Positions 35,080 through 44,179 are shown, counted from the first letter of the stretch. The stretch: DNA of 64,000 bases from Bryobacterales bacterium (GCA_003164035.1 PLRS01000071.1:124001-188000); one strand, 5' to 3'. Program-made: numbers and translations. The notes: generated by a model from the sequence alone, not told the origin.

Positions 35080-36750
35080 ATGAAGTCCGTCGGGCGATAT
35101 CCCTGGCTGCTCGCCTCACTGCCATTCGCGTTCTGGGCCGTTGTCTCCGGCCAGAATCCCCAGCCTCCCATTCACTTCACTTACCAGCCGATCGACTTCA
35201 AGCTGGACAGTTCGGAGACGCCGCAACGCCATGCTCCTGAAACCATGGCTGGCGGGGTGGCCCTGTTCGACTACAATAACGACGGCTACCTCGATCTCTA
35301 CTTCACCAACGGAGCCGACATCGCGACTCTGAAAAAAAACTCGCCTAAGTACTCCAATCGACTCTTCCGGAACGATGGTCACGGTCATTTCACCGATGTC
35401 ACTGAAAAGGCCGGCCTGGCGGGCGTGGGTTTCGACAACGGCGTCGCCATCGGTGACTATGACAACGACGGTTATGAAGACATCTTTGTCGGCGGAGTTC
35501 ACGCGAACCGTCTGTACCATAACAACGGCGACGGTACTTTCACCGATGTCACGGTGAAAGCCGGGCTCGATCTTCCCGACAACCAGTACGGACCCCTTTG
35601 GTCGGTGGGCGGGGCGTGGGTGGACGTAAATAACGATGGCCTGCTGGACCTTTTTGTGGTCGACTATCTCGCTTGGGACATCAAGACCGAACCCGCTTGC
35701 GAAGCGGCTCCCGGCAAGGCCGACTATTGTCATCCGAAATTCTACAAGGGCACTCCGAACCGCTTATACCTCAACCAGGGAAACGGGACCTTCAAAGACA
35801 TTTCCGAAGAGAGCGGCATCCGCGCCCATCCGGGTAAGGGCATGGGAATCGGGGTCGCGGACTTCGACCTGGACGGTTGGATGGATATCTTCGTCGCCAA
35901 CGACAAGGTCTTCAATTCGCTGTTTCACAACAAAGGCCACGGTAAGTTCGAAGAGACTTCGTTCGATGCCGGCGTGGCGTTGACCGAGGATGGCCACTTT
36001 ATCTCGGGTATGGGTGTGGACGCCCGCGATCTCGACAACGACGGCCTGCCCGATATCGTTTTTGCGGCGCTCGACAATGAGACTTTTCCGATATTCCGGA
36101 ATCTCGGGAAAGGCGCCTTCGCCGATATCGCTCAGAAAAGCGGCATGGCTCGTCTGAGTGCACCGATGGCCGGCTACTCACCCACGATTGCCGATTTCGA
36201 CAACGATGGCTGGAAGGACATCTTCGTCTCGCGCGGCCACGTTCAATCGCTTGGATATCAATCGGGTGCGCCGGTGGAGCAGCCGAACACCGTATTCCGC
36301 AACCTGGGCGCCGCCCGGTTTGAGGCCCTCACCGCCGAAGCCGGCTTGACGGCACAGCCTCCCAGCCGCCATCGCGGCTCGGCAGTGGGAGACCTGAATG
36401 GCGACGGGCGCCTGGACGTAGTGGTCACGGCTCTCGCGGCGCCCGCCGAAGTGTGGCTCAACGACAGCCCCGGAGGCAATCACTGGATCGAGTTCGCACT
36501 GGAGGGAACCAGGAGCAACCGCGATGGGATCGGGGCGCGAATCAAGATCGTGGCGGGCGGCATGGCGCAATACAACCATGTTTCTTTCGCTGCCGGATAC
36601 GCTTCTTCGAGCGCCAGCGCCACCCACTTCGGCCTGGGCCCGGCGAAGACCGTGGACCTGGTGGAAATCCGTTGGCCTTCCGGAATTACTCAGGAACTCC
36701 GGAACGTCGCCGCCGATCGCATCCTCAAGGTTCGGGAGCCGCGGAAGTAA
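35080..36750 (+). CDS. CRTAC1-family exported protein (FG-GAP/VCBS repeats with ASPIC/UnbV domain)
   Basis: A 556-residue extracytoplasmic protein. After the signal peptide (YPWLLASLPFAFWAVVSG) come at least six calcium-binding FG-GAP/VCBS repeats with DxDxDG-like loops: LFDYNNDGYLDLYFTN, IGDYDNDGYEDIFVGG, VDVNNDGLLDLFVVD, ADFDLDGWMDIFVAN, RDLDNDGLPDIVFAA, ADFDNDGWKDIFVSR. The C-terminal ASPIC/UnbV domain has HWIEFALEGTRSNRDGIGARI and VEIRWPSGITQEL. I chose ATG 35080 because the signal peptide begins there; 35044 is an alternative. It follows the TolB/TPR gene, an association common in this phylum. Function is unknown, probably binding or adhesion. Confidence 0.88.
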   Translation: MKSVGRYPWLLASLPFAFWAVVSGQNPQPPIHFTYQPIDFKLDSSETPQRHAPETMAGGVALFDYNNDGYLDLYFTNGADIATLKKNSPKYSNRLFRNDGHGHFTDVTEKAGLAGVGFDNGVAIGDYDNDGYEDIFVGGVHANRLYHNNGDGTFTDVTVKAGLDLPDNQYGPLWSVGGAWVDVNNDGLLDLFVVDYLAWDIKTEPACEAAPGKADYCHPKFYKGTPNRLYLNQGNGTFKDISEESGIRAHPGKGMGIGVADFDLDGWMDIFVANDKVFNSLFHNKGHGKFEETSFDAGVALTEDGHFISGMGVDARDLDNDGLPDIVFAALDNETFPIFRNLGKGAFADIAQKSGMARLSAPMAGYSPTIADFDNDGWKDIFVSRGHVQSLGYQSGAPVEQPNTVFRNLGAARFEALTAEAGLTAQPPSRHRGSAVGDLNGDGRLDVVVTALAAPAEVWLNDSPGGNHWIEFALEGTRSNRDGIGARIKIVAGGMAQYNHVSFAAGYASSSASATHFGLGPAKTVDLVEIRWPSGITQELRNVAADRILKVREPRK

Positions 36751-36976
36751 GCGGCTCCGGTAGCGGTTCCTCGCTATCGGCAGCCAGAGGGATGCTCTCG
36801 ACTTTCGGCCGCATTTCGGGGATTGGCCGCAGGTGCTCTTCCAGGGTCACTTCGCAGTCGCAGCAATCGCTGCAGCGGTGGCACTTGTCGCACAGGTGGT
36901 TCCGGCAAGCGTCCTTGGTGCAGCGGACGCAGATTTGGGTCGATTCCTCGCCGCAAATGCTACAGAGAAACGCCAT
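36725..36976 (-). CDS. Small cysteine-rich zinc-finger-like protein
   Basis: An 83-residue protein whose first 45 residues hold 11 cysteines and a histidine: CSICGEE..CVRCTKDACRNHLCDKCHRCSDCCDC. This looks like a two- or three-zinc B-box/treble-clef-type cluster. The rest is acidic and proline-rich. CDKCH is a CXXCH by chance; there is no signal peptide, so haem attachment is unlikely. Its 3' end overlaps the end of the CRTAC1 gene by 26 bases on the opposite strand. It lies seven bases downstream of the next minus-strand gene, so the two form an operon. Confidence 0.7.
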   Translation of the reverse strand: MAFLCSICGEESTQICVRCTKDACRNHLCDKCHRCSDCCDCEVTLEEHLRPIPEMRPKVESIPLAADSEEPLPEPLTSAAPEP

Positions 36977-36983
36977 GAGGGTT

Positions 36984-37547
36984 CTATTTCTTCTTCCCCG
37001 CCGTTTTCGGAGCGGTCACCAGCGCCCGGCAGCGCTGGGCTTCTTCGTCCATGACCCGGAGCTGCTGTTCCTGCTCGGCCGCCAATTGCACCAGGTAGCG
37101 CTCGAAACGGTCGCGGCTCGGTTCGGCCTGCGCCCGTAAGCTGGCCATTGCTTCGGCGTCGCGGGAAGTCTGGTATTTGCGCATTCCATCCTCCAGCGAC
37201 AGCAGCATCAGGTCCAGCCCCTCCAGGCGAAACAGCAGCGACATGCCGCCGGCCAGGCGCTCGGGATTATGCGTCAGGTTCCCCGATTCGTCCTGAACCG
37301 CGCGCGCCTGCTCGCGGCACGACTGTAACTGTTCCAGGTAGGTTTCCGACGCTCCGCGGTCGATCCAGGCCCGCACGTCGACGCGGTCCAGAGCCGGCAG
37401 CAGGCGGCCGGCGTGGGCGCCGATGTCCTGAATTACCGGAACGATCTCCCAACTCGTCTCCAGCCCCGCCGGCGGTTGCGGCGGCGTCTGGCCGCAAAGT
37501 GCCGTAGCCCAGCAAAGAACCGCCGTCCCCACGCCAATGCCTCTCAT
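36984..37547 (-). CDS. Exported helical protein of unknown function
   Basis: A 187-residue protein with a signal peptide (GVGTAVLCWATALCGQ). The mature part is almost all alpha-helical (WEIVPVIQDIGAHAGRLLPALDRVDVRAWI..., then a long charged coiled-coil RDRFERYLVQLAAEQEQQLRVMDEEAQR) and ends in a Lys cluster. I know no named family. It lies between the FecR-domain gene (36 bases) and the Cys-rich gene, all minus strand, so a three-gene operon is likely. Confidence 0.72.
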   Translation of the reverse strand: MRGIGVGTAVLCWATALCGQTPPQPPAGLETSWEIVPVIQDIGAHAGRLLPALDRVDVRAWIDRGASETYLEQLQSCREQARAVQDESGNLTHNPERLAGGMSLLFRLEGLDLMLLSLEDGMRKYQTSRDAEAMASLRAQAEPSRDRFERYLVQLAAEQEQQLRVMDEEAQRCRALVTAPKTAGKKK

Positions 37548-37583
37548 TCTTCGACTCTAGCACGCCGGGGACCGGCGTCGGCG

Positions 37584-38414
37584 TCAGTGGCCGGTCGTGG
37601 AAGGAGCCGAGGGCGCCGTGGGCGCTGTCGGTGCGGCCGGCGGTGCGGGTGCGGTGGTGGTGCCCGTACAGGTGTTCGCGGTCTTGCACTTGTCCGCCTG
37701 CGGGCCGGTGCCCGAACTGGGAATCCCCAGCCCGCCGCCGCCCTTCTGGCCATAGACCGCCTGATACACGGCCTGCTCGGCCGCCTTGATCGCGGCGCGC
37801 AATAAACCTCCGCGGTCGATTCCCATCTGCGCCAGCGGCTGGCCGCGATAAATGCGAATCGAATCGCCGGCCTTCAACTGCGGCTCGGGGCCCGGCGCGG
37901 TGGTATTGCGAACTTGAACCAAGCCCTCGTCCACGGTGATGAAGGTGGTGCCCTCGGCATCCTCCACCACCACGTTGAAAACCGTGCCGCGCACCGAAAC
38001 CACCGCCGTGGGCGTGGTGACGTTTTTCGGGTTGGGGCCCTTCGAATGATCGATGAAGACCTTCACCCGGCCGATCAGCACGTTGAGCAAATCGCTCCAA
38101 CTGGGGTAGTTGTCGCGAAAGGTAACCTGGGAATTCTCGAAGACTTCGAAAGTACTGCCGTCGGGAACCTGAAACTTGGCGTAGCTGTTCGGCCCGGTCT
38201 GGATGATCTGTTTCACCCGCACGACGCCGAGTGTCGGATCGCCCACGATGAGTGCCTGGGGGACACTATCTTTAAGGACGGAAACCTGCCCCATCTCGAT
38301 CAGAATCTTGGCAGCGTATTCCTGCTGTGCCTGGAGCGGCGCCAGACCCACTACGGCGGCAGCCACCACCAGCAGCCCGCCCCGAATCCGCATTTGCCGC
38401 CAACACCGCAACAT
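37584..38414 (-). CDS. Exported FecR-domain protein
   Basis: A 276-residue protein with a signal peptide (MRIRGGLLVVAAAVVGLAPLQAQ) and one FecR domain (about 60-190): VKQIIQTGPNSYAKFQVPDGSTFEVFENSQVTF, then VSVRGTVFNVVVED and FITVDEGLVQVRN. There is no inner-membrane anchor and no sigma-factor gene nearby, so it is not a classical FecR anti-sigma factor. It is the stand-alone secreted type common in acidobacteria. The C-terminus is a Pro/Ala/Thr-rich tail with two cysteines. ATG 38414 has AAGGA upstream; GTG 38438 is possible. Confidence 0.8.
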   Translation of the reverse strand: MLRCWRQMRIRGGLLVVAAAVVGLAPLQAQQEYAAKILIEMGQVSVLKDSVPQALIVGDPTLGVVRVKQIIQTGPNSYAKFQVPDGSTFEVFENSQVTFRDNYPSWSDLLNVLIGRVKVFIDHSKGPNPKNVTTPTAVVSVRGTVFNVVVEDAEGTTFITVDEGLVQVRNTTAPGPEPQLKAGDSIRIYRGQPLAQMGIDRGGLLRAAIKAAEQAVYQAVYGQKGGGGLGIPSSGTGPQADKCKTANTCTGTTTAPAPPAAPTAPTAPSAPSTTGH

Positions 38415-38578
38415 GAACTTGTCCTTCAAGCTGGACACACTAAACCCTGCCGACTGCTAAGACATTTCAGTCTAGCACCAAACCTGCAGTGCAACCAGAA
38501 GACCGTACTTGACTTTAGTAGACAAGCCATGGAATTTCATCAAGTTAATAAGGCAGTCAGCCGATAGTGTAGGGTAGA

Positions 38579-40462
38579 ATGAAAGCGGTTGTGTGTCATA
38601 AAGGAACAGCCACCGTACCAGTGCTGGTCGCCGCCGTGCTCTTTTGGAACGGTGGCATCGCCCGTGCGCAGCAGCCGGTCGAATGGCGCAAGGTGGGCGG
38701 CACCAGCGTAGCGGTCGATTTGTCGGGCCCGGCCACCGGCGCGGTGACGCGCGTTTGGTACGGACCGAATGGCGGGGCGCTGTACGCGGAAACTCGCGCG
38801 GGAAAGGTCTTTCGTTCGACCGATCTGGAGACATGGTCGCCGGCCATCGCGCCCGCCGAGCCGGCGGCGCCAGCCGCAGTCGTGGTCGCCCGGCTGCCCG
38901 AATCCGGCGCGCGCGCGATTTCTCTGGCTTCCGACGCCGGCGCCGCCTTTGCGCTGGGCCGACAACTCTATCGTTCCGACGACGGCGGCCATTCGTGGAC
39001 TAACCTGACCGGTTTCAAGGATTCTTCGGTGGTGGGCGGCGGCTTGCACGACGTCGCCATCGCCGCCGGCCAGCGCGACCGGATCGTGGTAGCCAACGAT
39101 TACGGGGTCTGGCGTTCGGCCGATGGCGGGCTCTCCTGGTCCGGACTCAACGATGGATTGCCGAATCTGGCGGTGCGCCGCATTCTGGCCACGCCCACCG
39201 GCACTTCGGGAACACGCGTCGAAGCGGAAGGCTTTGGAACTCTGGAATTGACTCCCGGCGCGGCGGTGTGGCGTCCGGTGGAAGCCTCGCCCGCGGATTT
39301 GATTGCCCGCTACGCCCGCCAATTGGAGGCCGACGTCACCGCCGTCGAGGTTTCCGGCCAAACGGTCTATGCGGGGACGTCGGACGGGCGCATCTGGGTT
39401 TCGCTCGACGGCGGCCGAACGTTTCCCAACCTGCCGGAACCGAACGGCAGCGGGAGAGTGGAGCGGATCTGGGTGGATGGCGGCTCGCCGAGAGTGGCCC
39501 TGGCGGCACTCAGCGGCGGCTCGCCGCGCGTATTGCGCACTACCAATAGCGGTGGTTTCTGGGATTCGCTGGACGGCGACCTGCCCGCCGGCGCGGCCCA
39601 TGGCATTACGGCCGACCGTGCGGCCGGCGCGGTGTACGTGGCCACCGACGCGGGCGTCTTTTATGGCCAGGCGGACCTGGAAAACGCCAGCATCGACCAG
39701 GTCCAATGGCGCAAACTCTCGACCCGGTTGCCGTCGGCGCCAGCCACCGACGTGCGGCTCGATCCGGCCGGTGTGCAGCTTTATACCGCGCTGGACGGTT
39801 ACGGAGTTTACGCCGCGGCCGCACCGCACCGTACGCGCAGTCCGCGAATTGTCAACGCCGCCGATTTCAGCACTCGAGCCGCCGCGCCCGGATCGCTGCT
39901 CAGCGTGGTGGGCGCGCGAGTAGGCTCGGCCCGCGGGGGCGAGCTGGATTTTCCGATCCTGGCCGCCTCCGACAACGAATCGCAGATCCAGGTTCCCTTC
40001 GAGGCCAGCGGCCCCAGCGTGGCGCTGGCGCTCGATACCAACCGCGGGCCCGTCACCATGGGGCTGCCGGTGGAAGCGGTTTCGCCGGCGATTTTGCTTT
40101 CTCGCGAGGGCGCTCCCGCAGTCTTCGACGCCGATACCGAAATGCCGCTCGATGCCGGCAATCCGGTTCACTCGCAGGGCCGTATCCTGATCATGGCCAC
40201 CGGCCTCGGCCGGGTGCAGCCGAACTGGCCGACTGGCGTGCCCGCGCCGCAGCAGGATCCGCCTGCCGTGGTGGCGCCAATTACGGCTTACCTGGACGGC
40301 TCGCCCATCGCCGTCACCCGCGCAACCCTGGCTCCCGGCTACGTCGGCTTTTACCAGATCGAAGTGCAGATGCCCGCCGTCGCCAACGCCGGAGCGTCGC
40401 AGTTGTGGATCGGCGCCGGCGGCACGGAAAGCAACCGCATCCAGATCGTAGTCGTGCCGTAA
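38579..40462 (+). CDS. Exported BNR/sialidase-like propeller with Solibacter C-terminal domain
   Basis: A 627-residue secreted protein. Signal peptide to about residue 30 (IARAQQ). Residues about 35-410 are repeats of the Asp-box/photosystem-II-stability type: KVFRSTDLETWSP, LYRSDDGGHSWTNL, VWRSADGGLSWSGL, IWVSLDGGRTFPNL, LRTTNSGGFWDSL. The last 210 residues are the Solibacter uncharacterised C-terminal domain TIGR03437 (PRIVNAADFSTRAAAPGSLLSVVGARV...ILIMATGLGRV...SNRIQIVVVP). That domain is almost specific to Solibacter-type acidobacteria and is probably a cell-surface Ig-like module. Function unknown. Confidence 0.85.
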   Translation: MKAVVCHKGTATVPVLVAAVLFWNGGIARAQQPVEWRKVGGTSVAVDLSGPATGAVTRVWYGPNGGALYAETRAGKVFRSTDLETWSPAIAPAEPAAPAAVVVARLPESGARAISLASDAGAAFALGRQLYRSDDGGHSWTNLTGFKDSSVVGGGLHDVAIAAGQRDRIVVANDYGVWRSADGGLSWSGLNDGLPNLAVRRILATPTGTSGTRVEAEGFGTLELTPGAAVWRPVEASPADLIARYARQLEADVTAVEVSGQTVYAGTSDGRIWVSLDGGRTFPNLPEPNGSGRVERIWVDGGSPRVALAALSGGSPRVLRTTNSGGFWDSLDGDLPAGAAHGITADRAAGAVYVATDAGVFYGQADLENASIDQVQWRKLSTRLPSAPATDVRLDPAGVQLYTALDGYGVYAAAAPHRTRSPRIVNAADFSTRAAAPGSLLSVVGARVGSARGGELDFPILAASDNESQIQVPFEASGPSVALALDTNRGPVTMGLPVEAVSPAILLSREGAPAVFDADTEMPLDAGNPVHSQGRILIMATGLGRVQPNWPTGVPAPQQDPPAVVAPITAYLDGSPIAVTRATLAPGYVGFYQIEVQMPAVANAGASQLWIGAGGTESNRIQIVVVP

Positions 40463-40745
40463 GAATCTGCTTACTGGCCCACCTGCGAAAGGCGGTTCGG
40501 TATGTCGACGCGACAATTCCCCATCGGGTGCGCCAGTCTGGCGCTTTTGTCAGCGTATGTGGCCCCGTTTTTAATGGATCCAGCTCGGGGCTGGTTTACC
40601 GCCATTGCTTCGCCCCGCAAACCGTGCCGCTGATGGTGGTAAAGAACCTGGCGAAAATCTCCGATGGCGCCGACCTGCTCTGGGTCAAGTCGGGCAAGTA
40701 CGCCAAGGCGCCGTAAGCTGATAGGCCAGAAGGCCCCTCCCACTT
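40463..40745. other. Gap with no recognised gene
   Basis: Several short frames cross this gap. One plus-strand frame ends in KISDGADLLWVKSGKYAKAP at 40716 and could be the tail of a decayed gene, but it has no recognisable family or start signal. Confidence 0.4.
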
Positions 40746-42938
40746 TCACTTGCCGGGGTGGTATTGCCGTTCAGTATGGCTGCGCAGTTCGTCGCGGTAG
40801 AAATAGACGTCGCGCAACTGGCCGGTGCTGTAGCGCGTGGCCTGATCGTTGAAGTGCCTGGAGGCCGGGTCGCCGCTCTCTCCGCCGGCGCTGACGGCTT
40901 TGGCGCGGACGCGCGGGCCGAACTCGACCACGGCGACGAAGCTGTTGCCGCTGGTGCCGTACCATTTCTTCGTGCCGGGATACGCGCGCGCTCCGAACGA
41001 AGCCAGCGAACCCCAGATTGCGGAAGTGAAGCCGACCGGAATGCTGGGCTGAGCGTCGTTGAAGGGCTGCACGATGGCGCCGGTAAGCCGTTGGAACCGA
41101 TTGATTTCGCCCCACGGCGTTTCCCATTTGCCAAAATCGGTAGCGAGTTTGTCGGACGCGGCCGCGAGCGATTCGAGAAGCTCGCCAGCGGTGGCGCGGC
41201 TGGCGATATAGTCCTCGACGGACATGCCGGCGGTTTTGGCGTCGGCGGTCACGCGGCTGCGGATTTCCTCGCCCCAGAAAACGGCCAGAGAAGTGGGAAC
41301 GGAGTTCACCGACCAGCGGCGGTCCCAGGTGCGCAACAGTACGATTTGGCTGGCCAGCCTGGCTTTCAGCGGACTGCCGGTGGCGGCCTGGTCCCAGGCG
41401 CGGATCAGGGCGGGCAATGGTTTATCGAACCAGGTCAGGTAGCTGTCGTAGGCGGCGGCAATCAGCGAGTCGAGGGTGAAATTTCTGGTGTTTTCGAGCA
41501 CCTTGACGGCGTGCAGTCCGCGCGCCGATTCGCCGCCGGTTTCCACGTAGACGGGATAATCTTGTTTCTTCGGGCTGCTCGGCCCGGCTGCCGACCACGG
41601 CCAGTTGTTGGTGTTGTAAAGCCAGCCGCTGGCGGGGTTTAACAGGTGCGGGGTCTCGTCGACGGAAAGCAGTCCGTGCCATTCGGTGGCGGGGTCGCTG
41701 CCATCCACCGGCTTGGTCCAATCGAAACGCGTGTCGCGCCGGGGAATGAAGTTGCCATGGAAGTAGGCGATGTCGCCATCGGCGTCGGCGAAGATGGTGT
41801 TGTTCGACGAGTTGGTGTGCAGCTCCATGGTCTGGCGGAACGACTTGTAATCCCGGACCTTGGTGCGGGTATAGGACTGCGTCAGCGCTTTCACCGGCTC
41901 CTCCATGAGGCGGACGCTCACCCACTTGCCATCGGTCTCGCGGACGATGGGGCCGTGATGGGTGCGGTAAACGGTGAATTTCTTTTCGGCCATGCCCTGG
42001 ACGGTGCGGTACGGCACGGTAATTTCCGCCGCGACCACTGGGCGCTCCCCGGCGCCGTATTTGTAGTAGAAACGACCGCCCTTCTCGAGCACGGTTTCGA
42101 GATACTCGTCAATGGCATCCACGCCGCTCGAGGTGTGCATCCAGCCGACGCGATCGTTGAAGCCCTGGTAGATGAAGAACTGTCCCCAGGTGACGGCGCC
42201 GTAGGCGTTCAGGCCTTCCTCGCTCACCATCTGCAGCTCGGAGCGGAAGAAGAAAGAAGTGTGGGGATTGATGAGCAGAAGGGCGTGGTGGGCGGCGGTA
42301 TTGGAGGGCGCGATGGCGATGCCGTTCGAACCGCTGGGCTCGGGCCGTTGGGCTTCGGCATCCGCTAAGGGCGCCGGGTCGGCACGATGGCCGTAGAAGG
42401 CTTCGAGTTGGCCCAGATTCACGCGTTCGATATCGGAGCCGATGCTGCCCTCGGTGAAGCTCAGCGCCATCCAGGGCTCAAATCGCCGGATGACTCGGGG
42501 TTTCACCTTAGGGTGGGTGGCGAGGTAGTAGTTTAGGCCATCGGCGAAGGCGTTCATGAGCGATTGGAGCCAGGCCGGACTGGCGGCGTATTGGGTCTTG
42601 AGTTCGGCGGGATCGATGAAGAGCTTCATGCGCAGGTCCCGATAAATCGCGGATTCGCCCTCCGCCTCCGCCAGGCGCCCCATGCCGTTGATGTAATTGG
42701 TCTCGACGCGGTTGAAGTCGTCTTCGGCCTGGGCGTACACGGTGCCGAAGACGGTGTCGGCATCGGTTTTGCCGTAGATGTGGGCAATGCCGTGATCGTC
42801 GCGGAGGATGGTGACATTCGGAGCCTCGCGTTCGTAGCGTGCGAGTTCCGGGTCCAAGGCCCTCCGGGACCAAGCCGCGGCGCACGTGGCCGCGAGCGCG
42901 AGGGCGAACGCCCGGGTGAGGCGAGATTGGTATTTCAT
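40746..42938 (-). CDS. Exported penicillin-acylase-family Ntn hydrolase
   Basis: A 730-residue periplasmic amidohydrolase of the penicillin G acylase/aculeacin acylase/acyl-homoserine-lactone acylase family. Signal peptide about 1-22; alpha-chain motifs NVTILRDDHGIAHIYGKTDADTVFG and YAQAEDDFNRVETNYINGMGRLAE. The autoproteolytic site is GSNGIAIAPSNT, with Ser204 becoming the N-terminal nucleophile of the beta chain. Later come NTIFADADGDIAYFHGNFIPRR (oxyanion region) and the C-terminal GNSFVAVVEFGPRVRAKAV. The substrate could be acyl-homoserine lactones, lipopeptides or beta-lactams. The upstream 230 bases hold three copies of an 18-base repeat that may regulate it. Confidence 0.9.
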   Translation of the reverse strand: MKYQSRLTRAFALALAATCAAAWSRRALDPELARYEREAPNVTILRDDHGIAHIYGKTDADTVFGTVYAQAEDDFNRVETNYINGMGRLAEAEGESAIYRDLRMKLFIDPAELKTQYAASPAWLQSLMNAFADGLNYYLATHPKVKPRVIRRFEPWMALSFTEGSIGSDIERVNLGQLEAFYGHRADPAPLADAEAQRPEPSGSNGIAIAPSNTAAHHALLLINPHTSFFFRSELQMVSEEGLNAYGAVTWGQFFIYQGFNDRVGWMHTSSGVDAIDEYLETVLEKGGRFYYKYGAGERPVVAAEITVPYRTVQGMAEKKFTVYRTHHGPIVRETDGKWVSVRLMEEPVKALTQSYTRTKVRDYKSFRQTMELHTNSSNNTIFADADGDIAYFHGNFIPRRDTRFDWTKPVDGSDPATEWHGLLSVDETPHLLNPASGWLYNTNNWPWSAAGPSSPKKQDYPVYVETGGESARGLHAVKVLENTRNFTLDSLIAAAYDSYLTWFDKPLPALIRAWDQAATGSPLKARLASQIVLLRTWDRRWSVNSVPTSLAVFWGEEIRSRVTADAKTAGMSVEDYIASRATAGELLESLAAASDKLATDFGKWETPWGEINRFQRLTGAIVQPFNDAQPSIPVGFTSAIWGSLASFGARAYPGTKKWYGTSGNSFVAVVEFGPRVRAKAVSAGGESGDPASRHFNDQATRYSTGQLRDVYFYRDELRSHTERQYHPGK

Positions 42939-42994
42939 GGGTGGATTACCTCGATTCTAGCCCGGCGCCGATTGGGTGCGGCCGCATTGAGCGT

Positions 42995-43169
42995 TTTGTG
43001 CATTTTTGTGCACGTGCGGCTGGTCTTGGGCGGGGCTCCAGGGAAATGGGGCTTGTGCATTTTTGTGCATCGAGCGTCGAACAGGCAAATGGCCTTCTGC
43101 CCGAAGCCACCATCGGAGCGCGACCCGGGCACGTAGGCCACGGTTGTCGATTTGTGCATTTTTGTGCAT
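42995..43169. repeat. Three copies of TTGTGCATTTTTGTGCAT
   Basis: Near-identical 18-19-base units at 42995-43013, 43052-43070 and 43151-43169, all in the same orientation; the first ends in C instead of T. Each unit is a direct repeat of TTGTGCAT. They lie 57-231 bases upstream of the minus-strand acylase start. Read backwards each gives codons for CTKMHK, but the frames look non-coding. Confidence 0.8.
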
Positions 43170-43349
43170 GGTTTCGGGAAAGCGGCTTGCTCGTGGCTGG
43201 CCCCAGCCGCATGGCATTCCTCCAAACAGGATAGAACAGGGGCAGTGCGCGGTTTTCGCCAAGTGGTTTGTTTTTAGTGGAAATAGGCTGTGATCGGGAA
43301 CTGGGAACCTGGAGCCCGCGCGCGGTGTCCCGATACTGATAATGTCCGC

Positions 43350-44009
43350 GCCAGCCTCATTGCCTCGGCGACGGTGGTCCCGGCGGTGGAAGAGTGGGTC
43401 CACGTGGCGGGGCTGGCGGCTATGGCCTGGCTGGTGCTGCCGCACAGCGGTCCCCACTTGATCGAGCGAATGCTGGAGGGGTGGTTGGTGGGTTTTTCGG
43501 CGATGATGTGGGCTGCGGCGGTGGTGATGCTGTTGCACTTATCGGTGCCGCACTGGACCGGGATGGAGATGAGGCCGGCCAACTGGCGATCGGCCGGAGC
43601 CGGGGTCTGGTTCGCACCCGCTATTCTGCTGCCGCTTTCGCCGGCGAGCATCGCGGCGGCCCTAGTGACGAGTGCGACGCGGTCGCTGTGCGCCCAAGCC
43701 GAGCCGCCCAATTGGAGCGCACCGGCCAGCCGGGCGGTGCTTGACACCGGCGGCCTGTGGTGGAACTGATCGCCATCGACAATGGGGTGCCTTCGAAGCC
43801 GACGCTGAGCCTGGGCACGGCGGGCCTGCCGCCGCCGGCAGACAAGGGCGAAGACGGGGGGGCGTTTCCGCGGCGCTGGATTTTTGCCGTGCCGCCCGAC
43901 CCGAGGTTGGCCAAGTTCGACGAGTTCAAGGTCGTTTACCATTGCGACCCGAGACACCAGGACCACAGCGCTCCGCGTGACGGTGAAACGGTTCGTGCTG
44001 GAGCCGTAA
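43350..44009 (+). pseudogene. Decayed membrane-protein gene with internal deletion
   Basis: The first frame reads a hydrophobic protein (EEWVHVAGLAAMAWLVLPH, ERMLEGWLVGFSAMMWAAAVVMLLHLSVPHWTG, GVWFAPAILLPLSPASIAAALV) and stops at 43769. A second frame, open from 43757, continues with VELIAIDNGVPSKPTLSLG and PRRWIFAVPPDPRLAKFDEFKVVYH. A third frame gives a natural end RVTVKRFVLEP and stop at 44007-44009 after a one-base slip near 43970. The pieces read in order as N-terminal membrane half, missing middle, and C-terminal beta domain of one gene. I infer a deletion near 43740 plus frameshifts. The original function is unknown. Confidence 0.55.
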
Positions 44010-44179
44010 ACACGAGTCAGATCGGCCCGTCAGCGACAGGGGCATGGGCCGAAGGGTCTCGCCACGAGTGGTCCAATTTTGAACATACAAACATGCGAAA
44101 ACATGCCATGATCCAGAAAACTATTGGCGGCGGCTTCGACAAAGGGGGAACAGGAGAAGCCGGGACTGGAGGGGTAGTC

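Noticed and set aside
36880-36900. CDKCH in the Cys-rich miniprotein as a haem site
   Set aside because: The protein has no signal peptide, and the motif is embedded in a dense zinc-type Cys cluster.
38540-40516. A 658-codon minus-strand frame opposite the TIGR03437 propeller gene, and similar long frames opposite the nine-haem gene (14410-15891), aroDE (4311-5606) and amidase (6113-7456)
   Set aside because: All are antisense shadows; the plus-strand proteins have clear families.
40471-40749. Minus-strand 92-codon frame in the gap before the acylase gene
   Set aside because: No recognisable motif or ribosome site, and composition like an antisense frame.
42995-43169. Possible CRISPR array because of regularly repeated 18-mers
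   Set aside because: Only three units, unequal spacing (57 and 99 bases), units are double 8-mers, and no cas genes are present.
42935-43225. Minus-strand frame with three CTKMHK repeats
   Set aside because: The repeats come from the TTGTGCATTTTTGTGCAT DNA units; the rest has no coding character, and other frames across the same units are also open.
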